Shown here in pieces: positions 6,481 through 13,084 of a DNA stretch of 28,138 bases (position 1 is the stretch's first letter; every line of letters starts with the position of its first letter). Source of the DNA: Halapricum hydrolyticum (GTDB taxonomy: Archaea > Halobacteriota > Halobacteria > Halobacteriales > Haloarculaceae). The position numbers and the translations under genes are program-made. A model generated the notes under the pieces. The model did not search any database, was not told where the DNA came from, and worked only from the letters and a program-made list of their open reading frames with translations. The stretch is from NCBI RefSeq assembly GCF_025517535.1, contig NZ_JAOPKC010000030.1:1-28138 (forward strand). The letters run 5' to 3'.

Positions 6481-7749
6481 CTAGCCGATATACTGAAACA
6501 GCGTCCCGAGAAGCAACCCGGCCCACAGCAGGACCGCGCCAGCGAGCAACCGGTTTCGGTGGCGGTCACGCGTCGCGCGATGGACGGTTCCGCCGGCAAT
6601 CAGACCCAGCGCCAGGACGACGCCGACCCGCTGGAGGACGATCTCGATCGGCAGGACCTCGACGCCGAGATAGCCATAATCCAGCAGGAACGCGACCGCG
6701 AGGCCGCTGGCTCCCGTGACAGCGGCGTCCATCCGTCGCGTCATCTTTCGGGCAAACGCGTAGGTCACGATCGGGATGCCGACGGCGATGAACGGGTACA
6801 GAAGCGCCGCGATCGCGTGCATCGAGAGGGCGGGCACGTACCACTCGAGCAGGATGCCGGCCGCACGAACGCCCAGCACGAGCGCGACGATACTCCCGAA
6901 CAGCATGCCGTGCCGGACAGTTACCCTGTCGACGATCGCCCGGACCCGCGCCCGGTCGACCGACGTGAGTCGCCGCCCCCAGATCTCCCGGGCGGAGACG
7001 AGCCCGAACCCGAATGCGGGCAGGGCGACGAACAGCTCGACGATCGTGGCCCAACCGTCGGCGTCCGAGGGGTCGTCGTTGTCGAAATGCGCCCGCCAGA
7101 TGCGCTCGACGGGCGGCTCGTTCAGGAACTCGCGTTCGACCTGTCGCTGGCCCTCTTCGACGCCGTCGACGGAGTGGCGGAGCGTGAACCAGTCGAAGTG
7201 CTCGGTGTGGACCTGCATGGCGACCCACGGCTCCTCGTCGGGAACCGGCGACTCGTAGAGCCGGATGTGCGTCCGGTGGCCGTAGTAGTCGCCGTTGTGG
7301 AGCTGGTCGGTCTCGCGGATCCACTCGCCCGTCTCGCCGCCGTGAACGTACGCGTAGCGGGCCGTGCCGGTCGTCTCACCCCACTCGATGGCCGTCCCGG
7401 TGAGATTGACGTCTTCGGGTACCGAATCGGTCGGCTCGACGTGTCGCTGGCGGTCGTCGGTCCGGTTCCAGGTCCGCTCGTCGCTCGCGCGCAACGCTCC
7501 GACGACGGTGTCGGCGTCGCCGCGGACGACGACGTTGATCGGGCTGCGCTTTCTGAACTCCTGGCTCGGGCTCAGATACGTCCAGACGCCGCTGTCGTCG
7601 CCTTCGAAACGGAACAGATCTCGCTCTCCGTCGTCGGCCGTCTCCGCCGGGAGCGTCTGCACTGTCGGCGTCGTGAACACGACGAGCACGCCACCGAAGA
7701 CGACCGCCAGCGCGAACACGGTCGCCGCGATCGTGTACCTGCGACGCAT
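6481..7749 (-). CDS. Membrane protein with LssY-C-like extracytoplasmic domain
   Basis: A 422-residue protein. Residues about 8-28 form a membrane anchor or signal segment. A soluble region follows (about 30-215), and it contains GDYYGHRTHIRLYESP and WVAMQVHTEHFDWFTLRH, which resemble the LssY C-terminal domain. The rest holds seven or so hydrophobic segments, from VELFVALPAFGFGLVSA to the last AGAVLLWAGLLLGTLF. The function is unknown. The ATG at 7749 is preferred to the in-frame GTG two codons upstream. It stands alone, divergent from the kinase gene at 7855 with about 105 bp between them. The LssY resemblance is from memory and moderate. Confidence 0.75.
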   Translation of the reverse strand: MRRRYTIAATVFALAVVFGGVLVVFTTPTVQTLPAETADDGERDLFRFEGDDSGVWTYLSPSQEFRKRSPINVVVRGDADTVVGALRASDERTWNRTDDRQRHVEPTDSVPEDVNLTGTAIEWGETTGTARYAYVHGGETGEWIRETDQLHNGDYYGHRTHIRLYESPVPDEEPWVAMQVHTEHFDWFTLRHSVDGVEEGQRQVEREFLNEPPVERIWRAHFDNDDPSDADGWATIVELFVALPAFGFGLVSAREIWGRRLTSVDRARVRAIVDRVTVRHGMLFGSIVALVLGVRAAGILLEWYVPALSMHAIAALLYPFIAVGIPIVTYAFARKMTRRMDAAVTGASGLAVAFLLDYGYLGVEVLPIEIVLQRVGVVLALGLIAGGTVHRATRDRHRNRLLAGAVLLWAGLLLGTLFQYIG

Positions 7750-7854
7750 TGACACGATATCGAGACCCCAAGAGCATGACTCTGACGGCTAGAGGAATCG
7801 GACGTCCCGAGAGCCAACCTACAAGGCCGCCGCGCCCCTGTGGACGCCAAGGCG

Positions 7855-9747
7855 ATGTCGTCCGAATCGAACGGTCCGACGCCGACGAGCTCGACGCCCG
7901 CGGATTCAGTGAGCGGGGCGCAGGCGAGGGCGAGCGGCTCGCGTACCGGCTCGACTGATGGCGGCTCGCGTATCAACTCGGCCGATCCGCACGCCGGATC
8001 GTCCGGCTCGCACGCCAGCTCGACCCACCCTCACGCCGAAGCGGCCGGACTGCGCGTTCGCGCTCGGGCGCTGTGGCGGTTGCTGGTCGTCGTCGGGACG
8101 TTCCTGCCGCTCGCGGTCGGCTGGTGGCGCGACCGGCGGCGCTACCTGCTTTTCGGCGGCCGACGCGATGTTACCGACGAAACGCGCCGCGAGCGCGCCG
8201 AGTACCTGCTCTCGTCGTTCGTTTCGCTCGGGCCGACGTTCATCAAGCTCGGACAACTGCTCTCGACGCGCCCGGACGTGCTCCCGCGAGCGTATGTGAC
8301 GGTCCTCTCGCGACTGCAGGACCGGGTTCCGCCAGATCCCTGGGACGACGTCGAACCGCTGCTGGACGAGGAGATCGGCGACGTCGAGTCGGTCTTCGAG
8401 TCGTTCGATCGCGAGCCGATCAGCGGCGCGAGTCTCGGGCAGGTCTACACCGCGCGCCTCGACGGCGAACGGGTCGCGGTGAAGGTCCTGCGGCCGGGGA
8501 TCAGGCGACGGGTCGAGGCCGACATCCGGGTGCTGTCGGTGCTCGTCCCGGTTTTGGCCCGGCTCGCCCCGCAATCCCAGCAGTTCACGCTGGAGAACCT
8601 CGCCGATGAGTTCGCGGCGTCGATCCGCCGGGAGATGGATTACGAACTGGAGGCCCAGACGCTCGAACGGATCGCCGAGAACTTCGCCGACGACCCGAAG
8701 ATCCGCCTGCCGACGGTCGCACACGAGCACTCGACCGATCGCGTGCTCGTCATGGAGTACGTCGACGGCGTCAAGATCACCGACCTCGAGGCGCTCGAAC
8801 GCAGAGGGATCGACCGATCAGCGCTGGTCGAACGGCTGGAGAACGCCTACATTCGGATGATCGTCGAACACGGCCTCTTTCACGCCGATCCACATCCGGG
8901 CAATCTGGCCGTCAGGGACGACGGGACGATCGTCTTCTACGACTTCGGGATGGCGGGGCGGCTCGACGAGCGGACCCGCGAGCAGCTGTTCGAGTTCTAC
9001 GTCGCCGTCGCCGAGGACGACGTCGACCGGATGATCGACGCGTTCATCGCGCTTGGTGCGCTCGATCCGGCCGCCGACCGACAGCTGATGGCACAGGGGT
9101 TCGAACTCGTGCTGGACAGCTTCCGCGGCGAGGACATCAGCCAGTACCAGGTGGCCGAGCTGTTCGAGCAGTTCCAGGGGACGATGCAGGAGCTGCCGAT
9201 GCGCCTCCCGCAGAACCTCGCACTGGTCGTCCGCGTCTCGAGCGTCCTCGAGGGGGTCTGTCGGACGCTCGATCCCGACTTCGACTTCATCAGCGTCGTC
9301 AGGGAGTACGTCGCCGATCGGGCGACTGAGACCGCGACCGCGGATCGGGTCCGCGAGGAGGTGCGCTCGCGTGCGGTCGAGTTCGAACGGAGCGTGCGCC
9401 GCGTGCCCCGACAGCTCGAAGCCGCGCTTGACCGCCAGGAGCACGACGCCCTCCGCGTGTCGATGGACATCGAGTCCGAGGACAGTGTCTTCGGCCGCCT
9501 GGCTCGCCAGGTCGTGTTCGGAAGCGCGACCGCTGCCGCCGTCGTCGCCACTGCGGGGCTGTACGGCGTCGGCAACGGATCGTGGGCGGTCGTCGCCGCT
9601 GGCGCGGCGTTGCTGCTCGGCGTGCTCACGAAGCGCGCCTTCCGGACGTCGGGGCCGCGCCGGGACGTCCAGGCTGGCGCCGCGATGGCCCAGCGCAGCC
9701 TCCGGGGGCGACAGCGCAGCAAGGGCGAGCGAGGGCGAGAAGAGTGA
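7855..9747 (+). CDS. ABC1/AarF/UbiB-family atypical protein kinase
   Basis: A 630-residue UbiB-type kinase-like protein; relatives act in ubiquinone or isoprenoid-quinone homeostasis at membranes and bind ATP or ADP. The family marks are present in order: GPTFIKLGQLLS with the KxGQ motif (131-134), the loop GASLGQVY, the VAVK lysine (Lys210), EMDYELEA (ExD), VMEYVDG, the catalytic HADPHPGN (343-350) and YDFG (362-365). Two C-terminal hydrophobic segments near residues 550-600 anchor it. The first 65 residues are a Ser/Thr-rich, low-complexity tail with several His residues and no similarity I recognise. I chose the ATG at 7855 over the GTG at 7840. It is probably linked to menaquinone, the haloarchaeal quinone, which is inference. 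Confidence 0.9.
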   Translation: MSSESNGPTPTSSTPADSVSGAQARASGSRTGSTDGGSRINSADPHAGSSGSHASSTHPHAEAAGLRVRARALWRLLVVVGTFLPLAVGWWRDRRRYLLFGGRRDVTDETRRERAEYLLSSFVSLGPTFIKLGQLLSTRPDVLPRAYVTVLSRLQDRVPPDPWDDVEPLLDEEIGDVESVFESFDREPISGASLGQVYTARLDGERVAVKVLRPGIRRRVEADIRVLSVLVPVLARLAPQSQQFTLENLADEFAASIRREMDYELEAQTLERIAENFADDPKIRLPTVAHEHSTDRVLVMEYVDGVKITDLEALERRGIDRSALVERLENAYIRMIVEHGLFHADPHPGNLAVRDDGTIVFYDFGMAGRLDERTREQLFEFYVAVAEDDVDRMIDAFIALGALDPAADRQLMAQGFELVLDSFRGEDISQYQVAELFEQFQGTMQELPMRLPQNLALVVRVSSVLEGVCRTLDPDFDFISVVREYVADRATETATADRVREEVRSRAVEFERSVRRVPRQLEAALDRQEHDALRVSMDIESEDSVFGRLARQVVFGSATAAAVVATAGLYGVGNGSWAVVAAGAALLLGVLTKRAFRTSGPRRDVQAGAAMAQRSLRGRQRSKGERGREE

Positions 9748-9775
9748 CACTGCCGGTCGAGCAGGACCCGGAACG

Positions 9776-9907
9776 CTACTGCTCCAGACTGGTCCCGCAG
9801 GCCGGACACTCCGGGCCCGAGTCGCCTTCGACCGGCTCGACCGAGAGCTGACACTGCTCGCACCACCGCAGGTCACTGGTGTCTTCGCCTGGCGTGTCGT
9901 GAGTCAT
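9776..9907 (-). CDS. 43-residue zinc-ribbon protein
   Basis: A mini-protein with two CxxC knuckles, CEQC and CPAC, 14 residues apart, which is a classic zinc ribbon and fills most of the chain. The acidic N-terminus MTHDTPGEDTSDLRW is the only other part. It starts 19 bp after the HMG-CoA reductase stop in the same direction, so the two are probably co-transcribed. Haloarchaea have many such short zinc proteins, often unannotated. The role is unknown; nucleic-acid or protein binding is likely. An upstream extension of the frame reaches 10084 but overlaps hmgA and has no ribbon features, so the ATG at 9907 is right. Confidence 0.75.
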   Translation of the reverse strand: MTHDTPGEDTSDLRWCEQCQLSVEPVEGDSGPECPACGTSLEQ

Positions 9908-9926
9908 GACGGTTCGTGCCGTTCGT

Positions 9927-11138
9927 CTACCGGCCGTGTTCCTCGTGGGCGCTGGCGAGGTGCCGGCCCGCGAGCGCGCCGAGCAGCGAGAGCTCGCCGG
10001 CGAGTCCCGCCGCGGCGATAACTTCCGCCAGCGCGTCGCCGTTCGTCCCGACGGGGTCGCCGCCGCCGGCGAGGCCGAGGACATCGAGCGCCTCGGACTG
10101 GGTCGGCAGGCCGGTCCCGCCGCCGACGGTCCCGACCGGCAGCGAGGAGAAGGTCACGGAGGCGTAGAGACCGTCTTCGCGAGCTTCGACGCTCGTGATC
10201 GCGTTCGATCCGTCGACGACGTGCGCCTCGTCCTGGCCGAGCGCGAGGAAGGCCGCCCCGACGATATTGGCGACGTGGGCGTTGAACCCCAGGCTGGCGG
10301 CCTTGGCGCTGCCGACCAGGTTCTTGCGGGTGTTGACCTCGGCGATGGCCTCGGCGGTCGTCCCGAAGCGGTCCTCGACGACCTCGCTGGGCAGGAAGAC
10401 GTCGGCCGCGACGGTGTACCCGCGTCCCTCGACGGCGTTGATCGCGGCGGGCTTCTTGTCGGTACAGAGGTTGCCCGAGACCGCGACGAGCGAGGCCGGC
10501 GTCTCCGCTTCGATCGTCTCGGCGACCGACCGGCTGGCGATGGTCACCATGTTCATCCCCATGGCGTCGCCGGTGTCGAAATCGAACCGGAGGAAGACGT
10601 TGTCGCCGACGACGTAGGGCGTGACGTCCTGGTACTTGATATGCGGGTCAGTCTCCTCGGCGACTTCCTCGATGAGATCCTCGTTGTCCTCGACCCACTC
10701 GACGACCTCGGCGGCCTCTTTGACGCCCGAGACCGAGAACACCGGCGCGCGGGTGATCCCGTACTTCAGGACCTCGGCGTTGGCGCCGCCGGCCTCGCGG
10801 ATAGCCCCCATCCCGCGGTTGACGCTGGCGACGAGTGCGCCTTCCGTCGTCGCGAGCGGGACGTAGAAGTCGTCCTCGGCCGCCGACCCGTCGACGGGAA
10901 GCGGCCCGGCGACCCCCATCGGGATCTGGGCCGCGCCGATCATGTTCTCGATGTTTGGATCGGCGCGGTCGGCGGGGAACGAGTAGTCGCCGACCGTCTC
11001 CAGGTCGGCTCCGACTTCCTCGGCCAGCAGTTGCCGGCGAGCCGCGGCTGCCGTGTCGGCGTCGGCGTGGTCTTCGAGTTCGTACAGCCGGAGGTCGCCT
11101 TCCTTGACGCGCTCGGCGAGGTCTGCTGCGCTTGGCAT
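9927..11138 (-). CDS. hmgA: HMG-CoA reductase (class I)
   Basis: The 403-residue enzyme reduces HMG-CoA to mevalonate with NADPH, the committed step towards archaeal isoprenoid lipids, carotenoids and quinones, and is the target of statins in haloarchaea. Visible motifs: ENMIG (64-68), TTEG with catalytic Glu99, DAMGMN for cofactor binding (191-196), DKKPAAIN with the catalytic Lys near 228-229, GQDEA with Asp303, GTVGGGT, and the C-terminal GRHLASAH holding the catalytic His. The frame continues upstream to 11399, but homology begins at MPSAADLAERV, and a TATA-like TTTAGG lies about 28 bp before that ATG, so I place the start at 11138. Confidence 0.95.
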   Translation of the reverse strand: MPSAADLAERVKEGDLRLYELEDHADADTAAAARRQLLAEEVGADLETVGDYSFPADRADPNIENMIGAAQIPMGVAGPLPVDGSAAEDDFYVPLATTEGALVASVNRGMGAIREAGGANAEVLKYGITRAPVFSVSGVKEAAEVVEWVEDNEDLIEEVAEETDPHIKYQDVTPYVVGDNVFLRFDFDTGDAMGMNMVTIASRSVAETIEAETPASLVAVSGNLCTDKKPAAINAVEGRGYTVAADVFLPSEVVEDRFGTTAEAIAEVNTRKNLVGSAKAASLGFNAHVANIVGAAFLALGQDEAHVVDGSNAITSVEAREDGLYASVTFSSLPVGTVGGGTGLPTQSEALDVLGLAGGGDPVGTNGDALAEVIAAAGLAGELSLLGALAGRHLASAHEEHGR

Positions 11139-11160
11139 GCCAACAGATGACGGTCCCGCG

Positions 11161-11170
11161 ACCCTAAACG
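11161..11170 (-). promoter_or_regulatory. Probable TATA box of hmgA
   Basis: The minus strand reads ACGTTTAGGG here, centred about 28 bp before the chosen ATG. That geometry suggests a leaderless or nearly leaderless transcript, common in haloarchaea, and supports the start at 11138. Plain inspection only. Confidence 0.4.
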
Positions 11171-11216
11171 TTGCTTTCGGCGATGGGTCTTTCCGGGAGA
11201 ACGCCGACGTTTCGCC

Positions 11217-11681
11217 ATGGAACCACGAACCTACCTGCGACTGGAGGGCGTGACCGTCTTCGTCAGTGCACTCGCCGCGTTCTTCGTTCTTGATGGACCA
11301 CTGTGGCTGCTCGTTGTCCTCGCGCTCGCTCCCGACCTGGCGATGGTCGGCTACCTGGCCGGTCCCGAGGTCGGGAGCCTCAGCTACAACACCGCTCATA
11401 CGTACGTCTTACCGGCTGCACTCGGCGGGGCCGGCCTCTACGCGGACGTCACGACGGCGGTACTCGTCGCGCTGATCTGGGGCGCTCACATCGGCGCCGA
11501 TCGCGCGGTCGGCTACGGGCTGATACTGTCGGCTGTAACATTTCGGCAGGATTTCGGCACCCCGGGTGCCGAAAATCTCCACGAACTTACAGCCGACAGT
11601 ATGAAGTATTCGAGCGGGTTCAAAGATACCCACCTCTCGATCCAGCCCGCGCCACTGTCGGTACTTGTTGAGGAGGAGTGA
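11217..11681 (+). CDS. DUF4260-type membrane protein with in-frame palindromic insertion
   Basis: A 154-residue membrane protein. Residues 1-102 look like the DUF4260 family: helices at about 10-42, an APD...GYLAGP stretch, SYNTAHTYVLP, and IWGAHIGADRAVGYGL. The family normally continues straight into a KYxxxFKDTHLG end. Here 27 foreign residues (about 103-129, ILSAVTF to TADSM) come first, encoded by a palindromic element at 11523-11602, and only then KYSSGFKDTHL appears. The insertion keeps the frame and adds no stop. The C-terminus after THL is also unusual (SIQPAPLSVLVEEE). Whether the protein still folds is unknown. It is divergent from hmgA. Confidence 0.8.
   Translation: MEPRTYLRLEGVTVFVSALAAFFVLDGPLWLLVVLALAPDLAMVGYLAGPEVGSLSYNTAHTYVLPAALGGAGLYADVTTAVLVALIWGAHIGADRAVGYGLILSAVTFRQDFGTPGAENLHELTADSMKYSSGFKDTHLSIQPAPLSVLVEEE
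11523..11602. mobile_element. 80-bp palindromic MITE-like element, copy 1 (inside a coding gene)
   Basis: The perfect 16-bp terminal inverted repeats are ATACTGTCGGCTGTAA and its complement (11523-11538 and 11587-11602). Inside, TTTCGGCACCC and GGGTGCCGAAA pair around one C. TGA occurs at both edges, so an equivalent reading is a 78-bp element (TACTG to CAGTA) flanked by a 3-bp TGA target duplication. The net addition of 81 bp equals 27 codons. A second copy of identical length lies at 12225-12304. Confidence 0.8.
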
Positions 11682-11741
11682 TACCGTCGACTGCGCAGAC
11701 GCCGCGGAGCCTTCAAGTTCGTCACGCTCGACATCCCTAAC

Positions 11742-12203
11742 ATGACCGACGCTGCCGGCATCTACGCGCGTGAATCCAGCATCCTCGATCGCCACGTCCA
11801 GACCGGCGTCGCGGGCGAGCGCGTTCTCGCGGTCTCGTTTCCCGACGAGCCGGACGAGCAAGCCGGGAGCGACCATCCGTTGCTCGATCGGATCGAGAGC
11901 TACCTCGAGGGCGAGCGTGACGACTTCGCGGACGTCACGGTCGCGTTGACTGTGCCGACCGACCGGCGATCGGTGCTCGAGGCACTCCGGGACGTCCCCT
12001 ACGGCGAGGACGTGAGCGTCGAGCAACTGACGCGGATGACGCCGGGGCTCGATCCCGAGGAGGCGAGCGACCGGGAGACGGTTCGCATGGCCCTCAGGGA
12101 GAACCCCGCGCCGCTGTTACTCCCCGATCACCGGGTCCGTGACGGGCCGTCGGCTGCCCCGAGCGACGTCGTCGATCAGCTCCGCCGGATCGAAGGGCTG
12201 TAA
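11742..12203 (+). CDS. MGMT-like (alkyltransferase-like) protein with Asp in place of the active-site Cys
   Basis: A 153-residue protein whose second half matches the DNA-binding fold of O6-alkylguanine-DNA alkyltransferases. VPYGEDVSVEQLTRMTP (86-101) matches the IPYGE...Y..LA region. RMALRENPAPLLLPDHRV (115-132) matches the RALxxNPxPIxIPCHRV active-site segment. The nucleophile Cys is Asp129 here (PDHRV), so it cannot accept alkyl groups by the known mechanism. It is comparable with alkyltransferase-like proteins, which replace this Cys and flag lesions for excision repair. The N-terminal half is acidic and unlike MGMT. It stands alone, convergent with the CPBP gene. A non-repair DNA-binding role is possible. 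Confidence 0.75.
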   Translation: MTDAAGIYARESSILDRHVQTGVAGERVLAVSFPDEPDEQAGSDHPLLDRIESYLEGERDDFADVTVALTVPTDRRSVLEALRDVPYGEDVSVEQLTRMTPGLDPEEASDRETVRMALRENPAPLLLPDHRVRDGPSAAPSDVVDQLRRIEGL

Positions 12204-12224
12204 GATGGGCCGCCGGGGTTCGTG

Positions 12225-12304
12225 ATACTGCCGGCTGTACCATTTCGAAATAATTCGCCACCCCGGGGTGGCGAATATCTGTACGAACGTACAGCCGGCA
12301 GTAT
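12225..12304. mobile_element. 80-bp palindromic MITE-like element, copy 2 (between convergent genes)
   Basis: Perfect 16-bp terminal repeats: ATACTGCCGGCTGTAC (12225-12240) and its complement (12289-12304). The inner arms ATTCGCCACCCC and GGGGTGGCGAAT form a perfect 24-bp palindrome. TGA again stands at both edges. It fills most of the 104 bp between the stops of the MGMT-like gene (12203) and the CPBP gene (12308), where its hairpin could serve as a two-way terminator. Differences from copy 1 in the arms are matched on the opposite arm. Confidence 0.8.
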
Positions 12305-12307
12305 GAG

Positions 12308-13084
12308 TCACGCGAGTCCCTCGTGAACGACAAGCTCCAGCGCATTGATCAGGTAGTGAGCGACGACGACCGTCAACAGACTCCCAGAGAGGACGAACGC
12401 GCTCGCGAGGACAGTTCCGAGCACGCCGGTCACGGCGATCCCCGCCCGGCCCTGTGCGCCGTGACCCAGTCCGAAGGCGACCGAGGAGCCGACGACCAGT
12501 AGCCACGGCGAGACGCCGAAGCCGGCCGCGACGACGCCGATCGCCGCCGCCCGAAAGAGCAGTTCCTCGACGGCGGCGACCGCCGGCAGCGCGACGCCGA
12601 GCAACACGACCCAGCCGCCGAGCGATTCGGGTGCGAGCATCGATCTGAGGCGCTCGTCGTACTCGATGCCCGCCACGTCGAGTGCGCGGGAACTGGTCTC
12701 GCTGGCCGCCCAGAGGCCGGCCCCGAGCACGAGCCCCCACAGGAGGGCCTGGCCGCTCACGGCCGCGGTATCGAGCCCGAATGCCCGCGGCGGAATCGAA
12801 AAGGCGACTGCTCCGCCGACCACCACGACGGCGAACAGTCCCTGCGTGACCGCGACGTTGGCCAGTAGCGACGCCGTCGATAGCTCGGCCAGTTGTGGAT
12901 GCGGAATCTGTGTGCGGATCGACGGTCGCGATTCGACGCTCGGATCGACACCGACCGGCATGAACCGCCAGCCGATCGTCGGCGGGTCATGAACCGCTCC
13001 GGCGGAAAGCCAGGCGAGAACGAGAAACGCCGTCAAAACGAGTCCAGTGAGCCCGACGAAGGCGGCCCACTGGGGTTCAGCCAT
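12308..13084 (-). CDS. CPBP-family intramembrane metalloprotease
   Basis: A 258-residue membrane protein of the CPBP/CAAX-protease (ABI) family. Motif 1 is EELLFR (Glu173, Glu174, Arg178). Motif 2 is FGLGH (His208). Motif 3 is HYLIN (His243, Asn247). These residues lie in membrane helices and bind the catalytic metal in family members such as Rce1. About seven hydrophobic segments can be counted. The start codon directly abuts the lonB stop with no gap, so the gene is co-transcribed with LonB. The pairing suggests a shared task in membrane-protein turnover or processing; the substrate is unknown. Confidence 0.88.
   Translation of the reverse strand: MAEPQWAAFVGLTGLVLTAFLVLAWLSAGAVHDPPTIGWRFMPVGVDPSVESRPSIRTQIPHPQLAELSTASLLANVAVTQGLFAVVVVGGAVAFSIPPRAFGLDTAAVSGQALLWGLVLGAGLWAASETSSRALDVAGIEYDERLRSMLAPESLGGWVVLLGVALPAVAAVEELLFRAAAIGVVAAGFGVSPWLLVVGSSVAFGLGHGAQGRAGIAVTGVLGTVLASAFVLSGSLLTVVVAHYLINALELVVHEGLA

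Noticed and set aside
6418..7752. 444-residue plus-strand open frame
   Set aside because: Antisense of the LssY-like membrane protein; low-complexity Asp/Arg/Gln composition without motifs.
9906..11150. 414-residue plus-strand open frame
   Set aside because: Antisense of HMG-CoA reductase, whose motifs are complete on the other strand.
11409..12026. Minus-strand frame crossing the palindromic element and the MGMT-like gene
   Set aside because: Open because the palindrome has no stops in this phase; the plus strand carries the convincing homology on both sides.
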